Below the pieces are notes generated by a model, which was given only the letters and a program-made list of their open reading frames with translations, had not been told where the DNA came from and ran no database searches. Source: Acidobacteriota bacterium (lineage in GTDB: Bacteria; Acidobacteriota; Terriglobia; Versatilivoradales; Versatilivoraceae). Taken from it: 64,000 bases of DNA. Position 1 is the first letter of the stretch, and each line of letters starts with the position of its first letter. Where the stretch lies: assembly GCA_028875575.1 (NCBI GenBank), contig JAPPDF010000067.1, positions 22,028 through 86,027 of the forward strand, written 5' to 3'. Below, piece after piece: positions 17,026 through 25,116 of this stretch. The translations under genes were made by a program, and so were the position numbers.

Positions 17026-18171
17026 TCAATTCAGACTCGCCATGAAGTCCCGGGTGCTTCCGGATTTACCCAGCTGTTCCACCACCTTCTCAATCAGGGA
17101 AATGAACCGGGAGTCCATTGCGCCGGTTCGGGTCAAGATGGTGCCGTTCTCGTCGGCCAGCACGTAGGTAGGATAGGATCTGGTACCCAGTAAACGCCCG
17201 AGGACACTCTCCTTGCCCGCGTGCCAGTTCGTCCAAGGCATGGGTTCATCCTGAATAAACCTGGTCACGGTCCCAAGCTCTTCGTCCGCGCTGATCGCGA
17301 CGAGAGCGAACTGGTCCGCCGGCAGCTCGGCAACCAGTTCCCGAAGCTTCGGCAGATGTGCGATGCACGGCCCGCACCAGGTTGCCCAGAAATTGAGCAG
17401 CACGATGCGGCCCCGATAGTCCGACAGTGCTTCCTCGATTCCGTCGATCCGCCTGCCCTTCACGTCCGGCAACGTGCGGGGCCGTAGACTGCGAAACACC
17501 TCCGCCTCCGTGCCTGCCAATGCTTGAGATATCGGAGTGGCGGCGGCGTAGACCTGCATGATCTTCTCCTCCTTCCATGCAAGGTCATCGATCTTGTAAT
17601 CTGCCGGAATTTTGAAGACCGATGGTTCAGGCTCGGCGAACCGGATGTCGTAGAGTTCTCTGACTTGCCTTCCTCGACCGAACTTGGTCTCCGTTTTGAC
17701 CCTCAGGTTGGCCTCTCTCGCCACCCAAACTTTGCCGGCAGACTCCTCTGAATTGCCCGGGGACAAGACAGGCATTGCCAGGCAATCGAGCCCCGCAATA
17801 ACTCCCTCGTCAACTGCCCTGTCAGGTCTTAACACAAAAGGGCGGAACGGTCCTGGCCGGACTTGTTTCAGGGTTGCTTCCTTGAGACGGTGGTTCAACA
17901 CATAGGTTCTTCGAGTCGAGGAATCCATGAGAGTCGATCCATGTGTTGTTGGATTTTTTCCTTTGACTCGCGCCATGGTATCCAGCACCGAACCGGAGGA
18001 GGAACGGAAGTAGGTGCCCTCTTCCCGCATGACCTCCATTTCGCTTCCATCGGACTGAATGAGGTAGTGAACGCTTCGCTGCTTGGCGATTACGGGCACG
18101 AATTGAGCCCGCAGCTCGGTCGCCCAGCAGAACACAAATACCAGGCAAGTGACCAAAGTGGTGATTTTCAT
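17026..18171 (-). CDS. Fusion: secreted lone-cysteine domain + TlpA thioredoxin domain
   Basis: 381 residues from ATG 18171 (GAGAGG upstream). A signal peptide (about 1-22) is followed by a 170-residue domain matching the proteins at 21152 and 43027. Shared marks are SDGSE, RSSSGS, YVLNH, a G-L/V-x-C segment (Cys130, the only mature-domain cysteine) and EPSVFKIPADY. From about residue 225 a TlpA thioredoxin domain follows, with FWATWCGPC (Cys266/Cys269). Joining a lone-cysteine domain to a thioredoxin suggests the pair form a mixed disulfide or a dedicated reductase; that is inference. The thioredoxin part duplicates that of the downstream gene at 15433. Confidence 0.85.
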   Translation of the reverse strand: MKITTLVTCLVFVFCWATELRAQFVPVIAKQRSVHYLIQSDGSEMEVMREEGTYFRSSSGSVLDTMARVKGKNPTTHGSTLMDSSTRRTYVLNHRLKEATLKQVRPGPFRPFVLRPDRAVDEGVIAGLDCLAMPVLSPGNSEESAGKVWVAREANLRVKTETKFGRGRQVRELYDIRFAEPEPSVFKIPADYKIDDLAWKEEKIMQVYAAATPISQALAGTEAEVFRSLRPRTLPDVKGRRIDGIEEALSDYRGRIVLLNFWATWCGPCIAHLPKLRELVAELPADQFALVAISADEELGTVTRFIQDEPMPWTNWHAGKESVLGRLLGTRSYPTYVLADENGTILTRTGAMDSRFISLIEKVVEQLGKSGSTRDFMASLN

Positions 18172-18266
18172 GCAACACCTCTCTTTCTCTCGCTAACACT
18201 ACCAGGCTGAGTGAATCGCCGGCGGTTGTGACTCGAACTTGGCTCCGAGTCCGCTTTTTGCCCCTA

Positions 18267-18291
18267 TACCCCTATAAACAGTCGAAACGGC
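18267..18291 (-). promoter_or_regulatory. Conserved 25-bp sequence, probable cargo promoter
   Basis: This 25-bp segment is identical at 24 of 25 positions to 43979-44003. On the minus strand it reads with core GTTTATAGGGGTA, preceded by GCCGTTTCGA. In both places it lies between a sigma-factor gene (here dead, there alive) and a secreted-protein gene on the same strand. It is about 95 bases before the ATG here. Conservation next to a decayed coding region suggests it is functional, perhaps the promoter read by that sigma factor. Confidence 0.5.
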
Positions 18292-18299
18292 GATGGATT

Positions 18300-18545
18300 A
18301 CAATTTTTTTCGGAACGGCCCTTCAGGACTGTCTGAAGCCCTGCGACGAAATCGATCGAGCGCGTGCATCAATGCGGCGTTTGAGCAGTGCGATGGCACG
18401 GTTCATGCGGACGCGACATTGCTGCGGGAGACAAGAAGGCGTCGTGAATTTTCCTTGTTCGAGAATCCCTGGTACAGACGCAGCTTGACGACCTGGCGGT
18501 AGGTTCCTGGCAGCAGATCGATCATCTCCCTTCGGAATGTCACCA
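18300..18545 (-). pseudogene. Sigma-factor remnant (region 4), frameshifted
   Basis: Translation of the minus strand gives EMIDLLPGTYRQVVKLRLYQGFS, then SRSNVAS and a stop. A shifted frame continues RAIALLKRRIDARARSIS. This aligns with region 4 of the intact sigma factor at 44035-44625 (EMIPMLPGTYRQVLDLRLYQGLS...RAVRLLKGRLDARLRLL). Region 2 is missing, and the remnant is cut off where the M56 gene ends at 18551. At least one frameshift is present, so no product is expected. Confidence 0.7.
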
Positions 18546-18550
18546 CACGG

Positions 18551-20674
18551 TCATCCTGTCCCCGGGGGATCAAGAACGAACTTGATGGTGATGGTGGTAA
18601 CCACCTCGACCAATTCTCCCTGACGGAGGGTCGGTTTGTACTTCCACTGTTTCACGGCGTCTACAACCGAAGCAGCCACATGACCGTAAAGTCTCGGTTC
18701 TCCATCGATTGTCCTCAGGGCTTGGACTGAACCGTCTTTCCCAATGCTGGCTTCGAGCACCAGCAACCCTTCGATTCCGATAGAGAACGCCCCGGATGGA
18801 CAGGGCGGTTCCAACCGGTACAGGATCTTCTTCCGCTGCTCGTCCTCGTTGACCCGAACTCGCTCCGACGATGGTTGTGTGTCAAACGCGGACGGCGATT
18901 CAAATTCCAGGGCATGCGATGGAATCCGGCGCGGAGGCGCAGGGGTCGGAAACTTCGCCGGCACGGTTCCCCAGGTATCGCCGTCTGCGAACTGAACACC
19001 CAACACGCCAACCGTGAATTCCTCGGGAATCTCTTCTATCGGGAAGTAGATCACGTATGGATGAAACACACGATTGTCCGGGTCCGAGCGTAGCCAATTT
19101 TGAGGAGGGAAGTGTCTAAATGGGCCACGAAGGAATCTTTGGGCACGTTTTCCAGGCATACGGTCGGTCGAGAACGATCCGTGGGGTTCCATGTCAAGCT
19201 GATACATCTCGGCGTGCACTGTACGCCGGAGGGGGGCATGGCGGAACTTCAACCGTACAGCAGTGATCTTCCTGGCCGTTCGACTGGATAAGCTGACACG
19301 CGGCAGGAGCAGGTAGACGCCTACCTGCTCGACCTTCATCGCCCTCAAACCGGCATCGGTGATGAGAATCGGACTGCCTGGCGAATTTAGAAACGCTATC
19401 GGTAATTCCGGACTCTGCTCGATTTGCTGCAAGGTGATAGTGGGAGGAGGAGATCCTATCCGGTTGTTACGCATGGATTCATCGACCAGCGGTCCGCATT
19501 CGCTGCCGGACATGCGCACCACCGCACTCACGTCTTTCGGAATCCCTTCCCGACTGGTTTGGATCCGTGGTGAGTATCTATTGGTCGCACCGCTCCAGGC
19601 CGCGTAGGCATCACGGTTCACAAAACCCGCACCCAAGGAAAAGACGGCCAGCCCCCCCACCAGTCCAATGATCAAGGCGCGTTCCGGGGTGCCGAGCTTT
19701 CTCGGTGGCTCGGTGGAAAGGAGATGTTTCATCCGTCTTTTGAGGCTTGCGCCGCCAATGGAAGAAATCCCAACCAGCCGCTGTTCCACGCAGGCCCTGG
19801 CAACCTTTAAAACTCCCGAGACATAGGTCTCCGGAGATTTCCCAAGCCGTACGACTTCCTCATCGCAGGCTCGCTCCCTCTCCTCGAACAACTTCCGGTC
19901 GATGAGCCAGGCAAGAGGATAAAACCACAACAAAACCGTAATCGCCTTCTGCAGCACTACAGCCAGGTTGTCCCTGCGCTCCACGTGTAGCAGTTCGTGG
20001 AGCATGACCGCTTCCAGTTCCTCGTCGCTCAAGCGGCTTGCGGCGGCTTCGGGCAACAAGACCGTAGGTCTCCGAATTCCCCAAAGTCCTGCCACGGTGA
20101 CTTTGTCCGAAACGAGGATATCGACGTCCCGATTCAACAGAAGCCAGGAGCGGACTCGCTTCAGGACCTGCGTTTCTCTGGAAGAGACGAGCGCAAAGCG
20201 GGTCTTGACGGCCCAGGCCAGGCTCAAAGAGCCCCTCGCCCAACGAAAAGCAAAGAATACGAACCCCGCCAGCCAAGTCAGCGTGAGCGCGCAATACAGT
20301 TCGTTGTGGTCTTCAGCGGACACGGGCTGACCGGCAATGGGCTGGCCCAGCAGCAAGGGCTTGAGGATTTCATAAGCGGGTCTTCCCGGGTCGATGGCTT
20401 GAGCCCCATGGGTTGACTGTTCCGGGAGTGGAGGAGAAAGGGATGGTGCCGCGGAAGGAATTTCCGATACCAGCCATGCCAACAGGACCGAGGGAACGAG
20501 CAGCTTGAACGCGGCCAGCAGCCAGAACCAGTAACGGGTACTTGCCGGCGCCCGCTTGAGCAACCGGACACCCAATGCCAGCAATCCGACGAAGAGAGTT
20601 GCCTCCCAAAGGTGGACCAAGACATTGGGCCACAGCCAGGAAGACAACTCTGCCAGCCACGGGTGCGTGTTCAT
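18551..20674 (-). CDS. M56 (BlaR1-like) membrane metallopeptidase with TonB C-terminal domain
   Basis: 707 residues. The N-terminal half has several membrane helices and the zinc motif HELLH at 226-230, with EERERACDEE downstream supplying the third ligand, as in BlaR1/MecR1. The far C-terminus (LVLEASIGKDGSVQALRTIDG..AASVVDAVKQWKYKPTLRQGELV) is a TonB C-terminal-type domain in place of a penicillin-binding sensor. Such proteins probably sense an envelope signal and cleave the BlaI-type repressor, whose gene ends 44 bases upstream. The ligand is unknown. It is the third gene of an operon led by a lone-cysteine secreted protein. Confidence 0.88.
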   Translation of the reverse strand: MNTHPWLAELSSWLWPNVLVHLWEATLFVGLLALGVRLLKRAPASTRYWFWLLAAFKLLVPSVLLAWLVSEIPSAAPSLSPPLPEQSTHGAQAIDPGRPAYEILKPLLLGQPIAGQPVSAEDHNELYCALTLTWLAGFVFFAFRWARGSLSLAWAVKTRFALVSSRETQVLKRVRSWLLLNRDVDILVSDKVTVAGLWGIRRPTVLLPEAAASRLSDEELEAVMLHELLHVERRDNLAVVLQKAITVLLWFYPLAWLIDRKLFEERERACDEEVVRLGKSPETYVSGVLKVARACVEQRLVGISSIGGASLKRRMKHLLSTEPPRKLGTPERALIIGLVGGLAVFSLGAGFVNRDAYAAWSGATNRYSPRIQTSREGIPKDVSAVVRMSGSECGPLVDESMRNNRIGSPPPTITLQQIEQSPELPIAFLNSPGSPILITDAGLRAMKVEQVGVYLLLPRVSLSSRTARKITAVRLKFRHAPLRRTVHAEMYQLDMEPHGSFSTDRMPGKRAQRFLRGPFRHFPPQNWLRSDPDNRVFHPYVIYFPIEEIPEEFTVGVLGVQFADGDTWGTVPAKFPTPAPPRRIPSHALEFESPSAFDTQPSSERVRVNEDEQRKKILYRLEPPCPSGAFSIGIEGLLVLEASIGKDGSVQALRTIDGEPRLYGHVAASVVDAVKQWKYKPTLRQGELVEVVTTITIKFVLDPPGTG

Positions 20675-20718
20675 GGGAGATAGCGCTCCTCACTTCCTCG
20701 CAGGCTCCTGCCCGGAAC

Positions 20719-21138
20719 TCACTCGGGTTTCGGATCCAAGTCAGTGGTCCCCGCTCGGCGGGTCTTTCTTTCCTTGAGGATCCCTTCCAGTTCCCTCAGG
20801 TCTTCCAGCGTCAGTTTGCCCGTGTCGGCCAGATGTGACATCACCGGTAGAGGTGAACCGCTGAACATCTCCAGAAAATCGTGCACCAAACGGCGGTAGG
20901 CCTGCCTTCGGGTGATGACCGGGACAAAGACATAAGCGTTCCCGATCTTTCGCTGTTTTCGCAGGGCTCCTTTTGCCTCCAGGCGAAAGACCAGCGTTTG
21001 GACGGTCGTATAAGCGAGCTTTTTGCTAACAGGCAGCTCCTCCAGAATCTCCCTGATGGACGCCCTGCCGAGTTTCCAGAGCGCTTCCATCGCCTTGAGT
21101 TCAAGAGGCGAGAGTTTGATATGGTTCCCCTTTGTCAA
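20719..21138 (-). CDS. BlaI/MecI-family repressor
   Basis: 139 residues from TTG 21138, chosen for the AGGAGGTG site 7 bases before it. The winged-helix part is IKLSPLELKAMEALWKLGRASIREILEELPVSKKLAYTTVQTLVFRLEAKGAL, the standard BlaI/MecI layout, and the C-terminus is a dimerisation helix region. Repressors of this family are inactivated by proteolysis triggered by the partner M56 protein. A near-palindromic site fitting its usual targets lies in the operon promoter at 21910-21923. Only 13 bases separate it from the preceding gene. Confidence 0.9.
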   Translation of the reverse strand: MTKGNHIKLSPLELKAMEALWKLGRASIREILEELPVSKKLAYTTVQTLVFRLEAKGALRKQRKIGNAYVFVPVITRRQAYRRLVHDFLEMFSGSPLPVMSHLADTGKLTLEDLRELEGILKERKTRRAGTTDLDPKPE

Positions 21139-21151
21139 GAAGACACCTCCT

Positions 21152-21790
21152 TTACCTCTTATTGCCGAGAACAGGACTGGTATTGGTGATCGTGTAGTCC
21201 TCCGGAATCGCAAAAACCGACGCACTCGGTTCCCCCTGCCGGAAATCAAAGAATTCCCTGATCAGGCGGGCTCCACCAGGAAAGGTGAAGTCAGACTTGA
21301 CAATTAATTGCAGGTCCTCGGAAAACCAGGACCCACCGGGGGACAATTGGCCATTCACCAAGACCGGTTTGCCCACGCACTCCACACCATTGATGACTCG
21401 CCTGCCCAAGGGTTCCGATCCTGGTGGAACCCTGAAGGGAGAGGGCAGCAGCGGAAGCGGCAACTGTCTCATGAGCCGCGCCGTCTTCCGATCGTGATTG
21501 ATGAGATACACGTTGCCGGTGGCGGCATCCTTGAAGTGTGCCCGTCCGGTTGGCTGCCCATCCTCGACGTTGATCCGGGTCCTCATCTCCGAACCTGAGG
21601 ACGCACGAAACAGTACACCGACGGACTCTTCCAGCAGTTCCTCCGAACCATCCGGTAGCGTTCGATAGGTGAGCTCTTTGAATTGAGCTGTCAAGGGGAG
21701 CCACTGCCCTTGCAGCAACAGGGGAAGGGTCAATGCGAGAACAAGTGTGGCGCAAAACGACAGATATCTGCTCGTTGTCTTTCCGTTCAT
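21152..21790 (-). CDS. Secreted lone-cysteine protein, BlaI-operon member
   Basis: 212 residues from ATG 21790 with GGAGGTGACAC upstream. A signal peptide (about 1-28, ending LLLQG) precedes one domain: LPDGSEELLEES, RASSGSEMRTR, FKDAATGNVYLINHDRKTAR, VINGVECVGKPVLVNG (Cys138, the only cysteine of the mature protein) and EPSASVFAIPEDY. It is paralogous to 43027-43641 and to the N-terminal domain of 17026-18171. Similar proteins are common in Acidobacteria, often with regulator genes, and have no known function. Here it heads the operon with the BlaI and M56 genes, so it may be what that regulator pair controls. Confidence 0.8.
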   Translation of the reverse strand: MNGKTTSRYLSFCATLVLALTLPLLLQGQWLPLTAQFKELTYRTLPDGSEELLEESVGVLFRASSGSEMRTRINVEDGQPTGRAHFKDAATGNVYLINHDRKTARLMRQLPLPLLPSPFRVPPGSEPLGRRVINGVECVGKPVLVNGQLSPGGSWFSEDLQLIVKSDFTFPGGARLIREFFDFRQGEPSASVFAIPEDYTITNTSPVLGNKR

Positions 21791-21905
21791 TGTGTCACCT
21801 CCAAAGGATCTGACGTCCCTGATAGAGTGCGATCCATAGCCACAACATCGGTCGAAGGGAAAACCGTTCATTCAAAGCAAGCAACTTTTCTACAGAGATA
21901 AAGTA

Positions 21906-21934
21906 ATTATACCTATATATGTAGTAGTCATCAA
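21906..21934 (-). promoter_or_regulatory. Promoter with BlaI-like operator in its spacer
   Basis: On the minus strand TTGATG (21929-21934) and TATAAT (21906-21911) are 17 bases apart, a near-consensus sigma-70 promoter. The spacer holds TACATATATAGGTA (21910-21923), palindromic apart from one base pair. It resembles BlaI/MecI operators, which have TAC/GTA ends around an AT-rich centre. Transcription would start near 21899, giving a leader of about 110 bases to the ATG at 21790. Confidence 0.7.
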
Positions 21935-22090
21935 CAAATTTTTTTATCCTCATGCGACCATCACAACGGTCTCTGATTAAACGATGGAGCCATTCCCACG
22001 CGTTAGGACCTTGAGTTGCAAGAAACCCTTCTCTCGTGACCGCCACACATGTTGCCGCGAGGGGCGCCCGGCCTCTGCACCGGACTCCGC
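21935..22090. other. Spacer, nothing recognised
   Basis: AT-rich on its left side. A reading frame crosses the promoter and operator from 22046 to 21795, but it has no family match and would overlap the regulatory site. I see no supportable gene here. Confidence 0.4.
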
Positions 22091-23170
22091 TTACCGGGCG
22101 CCGGCTAGCTGCATGGGGTGGTGGAGCCGGTAGTGCCAGGCCAGCACGTCCCGGCCGAAGTCTCCGTCGAAGTCTCTCCAGACGGAGTGGCTGTGGTTGT
22201 TGTTGTTCTGGGTATTGTCGTATTCGATCAGAAAGGAAGGGGCCTGCACCCGGTAGTAGTCACCGGCTCCCGGCTTCACCGAGCCGGCCCAGGCAAAGAA
22301 GAGCTGGTCTGAAGGGGTTTTCCGGGCCTTTTGCATCCGTCGCTCGGCGACCTCGTCCGGAAGGATGTTGGCATACTCGCCGATCAGGGCCATCAACCGG
22401 TCCACCTGGGCGGCGGTCATTTCCGAGGCCGCCAACCCTGGCGGCTGGCCTTCCAGTTTGGCCCGCGAATCCGCCTTGGTGAGGACATCGGGATAGGCCG
22501 TGTCGGCCACCACCGCCTTGCCGAGCTGCTTGGCGTTCAGAGACCGGACCAGGGCACGCGCCAGGTCTTCCTCCTTGGCCAGGGCTCTCATGCCCTGATA
22601 GCGGCCCGCCAGCACCCGGTGGGGGTTGGCTCCCAGGAAGGTGGGGCTGGCCGAAACCAAGCGCCCTTCCTTGAAAGTAAAATTCAGGGAAATATGGTGC
22701 CCCTCCACCCGGAAGCCCCAGGTTCCCTGCAGCGACGGCTTGCCGAAAACACTGAAGTAGTACTTGTCGATGTCGCGGTTTCCGGTGGTGTCCTTCTCCA
22801 GCACCCGAAGGATCTCCTCCAGGGTCTGGACCGCCATCACCTTGGCGAAACCGGCCTGGCTCAGGCCGGCGGCCAGCAGAGCATCGGCCAGACGGCGCTG
22901 CTCGGGTGCCATGCCCTTGTAGTTCACTCCTTTTCTGGCGTAGCCGTACTCCCTGGCGAAAGCGCTGTCCGGGAAGAAGTGCCACACCGTCCGGGTCTCG
23001 TGGCTGAAGTCGTAGACCACTTTGGCCCGCTGCTCCTCGGAGAGCGAGTCCACAAACCGAGTGGCGGTTTCATACAGGACGGTCTCGGTCCTGGTTCGGT
23101 GGTGGGCCGCCACAAGGGCCAGGGCGCAAACGGCCAGCGCGCAGAGTCGGAAAGTCGTGGGCTTGGTCAT
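22091..23170 (-). CDS. DUF3500 secreted protein
   Basis: 359 residues from ATG 23170. A signal peptide (TFRLCALAVCALALVAA) is followed by the DUF3500 pattern: VDSLSEEQRAKVVYDF, RTVWHFFP, GMAPEQRRLADALLAAGLSQAGF, GTWGFRVEGHHISLNFTF, LGANPHRV and the terminal SFLIEYDNTQNNNNHSHSVWRDFDGDFG. The clustered His/Asp/Asn residues could bind metal. The family is common in Planctomycetes and Acidobacteria and its function is unknown. It follows the cyclitol operon by 72 bases on the same strand and may be co-transcribed. Confidence 0.88.
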   Translation of the reverse strand: MTKPTTFRLCALAVCALALVAAHHRTRTETVLYETATRFVDSLSEEQRAKVVYDFSHETRTVWHFFPDSAFAREYGYARKGVNYKGMAPEQRRLADALLAAGLSQAGFAKVMAVQTLEEILRVLEKDTTGNRDIDKYYFSVFGKPSLQGTWGFRVEGHHISLNFTFKEGRLVSASPTFLGANPHRVLAGRYQGMRALAKEEDLARALVRSLNAKQLGKAVVADTAYPDVLTKADSRAKLEGQPPGLAASEMTAAQVDRLMALIGEYANILPDEVAERRMQKARKTPSDQLFFAWAGSVKPGAGDYYRVQAPSFLIEYDNTQNNNNHSHSVWRDFDGDFGRDVLAWHYRLHHPMQLAGAR

Positions 23171-23242
23171 GCCACCCTCCTGGTGTTGTCGGTTGATTTT
23201 TCTGAATCATACTCCAAGCGGGACACCGATCCTAGCCCGCCC

Positions 23243-24004
23243 TCACTCCTTGGCCTGCTGAAGGTAGTTCTTGACCGCCGGGCCCAGCACCGACTCGATG
23301 GAAACGGCGATGAAGCGGGCGCCCTTTTGCCGCCACACCCGGGCGGTCTCCACGTTGCGCACCATGAGTCCCAGAGCCACATCGGTAGGGGCTACGGCGT
23401 CGGCGATGCGCTGCATGGCTGCCTGGACCTCGGGGTGCTGGGCCTGCCCCGGCAGGCCCAGTGACTGGGACAGATCGGAAGGCCCGATGAAGACGACGTC
23501 GATCCCGCCCACCTTCAGGATTTCAGGCAGGTTATCCACCGCCTGGATGGTCTCGATCTGCAAAACCACCAGGGTCTCGGCGTTGGCCCGTTCCGTGTAC
23601 TCCCCCAGCGACTGGGTCTGTCCGTAGTCGGCGGCCCGCACTCCCGCCAGACCGCGGATTCCCAGGGGTTGGTATTTCACCGAGCGGACGGCGGCCTCGG
23701 CCTCGGCCGCCGTCTGCACCCAGGGCACCAGCAGTCCCTGGGCTCCGGTGTCCAGAAACCTCAGAATTATGGGTTGCTGATTGGTGGTAACCCGGACGAT
23801 GGGAGTCACCCCCCGCAACTCCGCCGCCCGCGTCATGTTCTCGCAGTCCCGCGGCTCTACCGTGCCGTGTTCGGCGTCGAAGACCAGAAAGTCCCAGCCC
23901 TGATATCCCAGGAATTCAATCAGCCCCGGATCGGGATAACGCACGAAACTCCCGAAGACGGTCTCACCGGCCTTCAACTTGGCTTTGGTTGTGTTCTTCT
24001 GCAA
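23243..24004 (-). CDS. HpcH/HpaI-type aldolase
   Basis: 253 residues, starting at TTG 24004 with a GAGGGGGG site. The class II, metal-dependent HpcH/HpaI fold is shown by FDAEHGTVEPRD, IVRVTTNQQ, LVPWVQTAAEAE, LQIETIQAVDN and the metal/active-site block IGPSDLSQSLG. Such enzymes split 4-hydroxy-2-keto acids into pyruvate and an aldehyde. Here it is the fourth gene after iolD-iolE-iolG, so it may replace the usual IolJ aldolase or act on a related keto acid; that is inference. Confidence 0.87.
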   Translation of the reverse strand: MQKNTTKAKLKAGETVFGSFVRYPDPGLIEFLGYQGWDFLVFDAEHGTVEPRDCENMTRAAELRGVTPIVRVTTNQQPIILRFLDTGAQGLLVPWVQTAAEAEAAVRSVKYQPLGIRGLAGVRAADYGQTQSLGEYTERANAETLVVLQIETIQAVDNLPEILKVGGIDVVFIGPSDLSQSLGLPGQAQHPEVQAAMQRIADAVAPTDVALGLMVRNVETARVWRQKGARFIAVSIESVLGPAVKNYLQQAKE

Positions 24005-24069
24005 ATAGCACCCCCCTCTGATCTATCCTGCCTGCCCGGACCGGTCAAGGACGCCGGCCGTCTCGCATT

Positions 24070-25086
24070 TCATCCAGGGTTACCGACGCTTACCGGCCGG
24101 TTTTCCCGATAGGACCTCCAGGCCGCCAACCCCAGTTCCACCGCACGCCGCCCGGCCCGGCCCGTGACCGGCGGCTTGGAGTCCTCCAGCACCGATACGA
24201 CAAACGCCTTCATCTCGGCAAGATAGGACTCCTGGTAGCGTTCCAGGAAAAAATAGAGGGGGAGCGGCCCCTGAACCCCCTGGCCATTGCTGTACACGGC
24301 TTGATGGGAGGTGCGGTTGCCCACCACCACCTGCCCTTCCGAACCGAAGACCTCCACCCGCTGGTCGTAACCGTAGACGGCCCGGCGGCTGTTGTCGATG
24401 GCGCCCAGGGCGCCGCCGGCGAAGCGCAGCATCACCATGGCCGTATCCAGATCGCCGGCCTGGCCGATGGCCGGGTCTATCAAGGTGCTTCCCGTGGCAT
24501 AGAGCTCCTCGATCTCGTCTCCGGCCAGGTAACCGGCGATATCGAAGTCGTGGATGGTCATGTCCAGGAAGATTCCGCCCGAGGCCTTCACGTACTCTGC
24601 GGGAGGGGGTTCGGGATCCCGGCTGGTGACGCGCACCAGGTGGGGTGTCCCGATCCTGCCGGCGGCCACGGCCTCCCGCGCCTGGTGAAAGCTGGGATCG
24701 AAGCGCCGGTTGAATCCCACTTGCAGCTTCACCTCGAACTCTCGTACCGCCTCCAGAGCGTCATCGATCTGCTGCAGATCCAGCGCCAGCGGCTTCTCGC
24801 AGAAAATATGCTTTCCCGCCGCGGCGGCTTCCCGGATCAGTTCGGGATGGGTGGGCGTGCTGGAGCAGATGACCACCGCATCGATGGAGGGATCCTCCAT
24901 AATGCGGGCCGTCTCCGGGGTGGAGGCGGGAATCCCGAATTCGGCGGCGCAGCGCTCGGCGGCCTTCAGGGAAATGTCCACCACCACCGACAGGCGGGCT
25001 TCCGGGATGCGGCGGGTCAGATTGTGGGCGTGGATTAGCCCGATGCGGCCGGCACCGATCAGGCCCAGGTTGAGCTGAGCAACCAA
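24070..25086 (-). CDS. iolG: Inositol 2-dehydrogenase-like oxidoreductase
   Basis: 338 residues from TTG 25086 with GAGG upstream. It is a cytoplasmic Gfo/Idh/MocA enzyme: GAGRIG at 11-16, catalytic Lys98 in EKP, and Asp175/His179 in GGIFLDMTIHDFD, the pattern of myo-inositol 2-dehydrogenases. It would oxidise myo-inositol (or scyllo-inositol) to an inosose with NAD+. Co-location with iolE and iolD (30-base gap to iolE) supports this role. It lacks a TAT signal, unlike the two paralogues at 2.5 and 5.9 kb. Confidence 0.87.
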   Translation of the reverse strand: MVAQLNLGLIGAGRIGLIHAHNLTRRIPEARLSVVVDISLKAAERCAAEFGIPASTPETARIMEDPSIDAVVICSSTPTHPELIREAAAAGKHIFCEKPLALDLQQIDDALEAVREFEVKLQVGFNRRFDPSFHQAREAVAAGRIGTPHLVRVTSRDPEPPPAEYVKASGGIFLDMTIHDFDIAGYLAGDEIEELYATGSTLIDPAIGQAGDLDTAMVMLRFAGGALGAIDNSRRAVYGYDQRVEVFGSEGQVVVGNRTSHQAVYSNGQGVQGPLPLYFFLERYQESYLAEMKAFVVSVLEDSKPPVTGRAGRRAVELGLAAWRSYRENRPVSVGNPG

Positions 25087-25116
25087 GAATAGAACCTCAC
25101 AGAGAACTACACTCGA

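Noticed and set aside
21795..22046. Frame running across the BlaI-operon promoter
   Set aside because: No known domain, and it would cover a near-consensus promoter with an operator.
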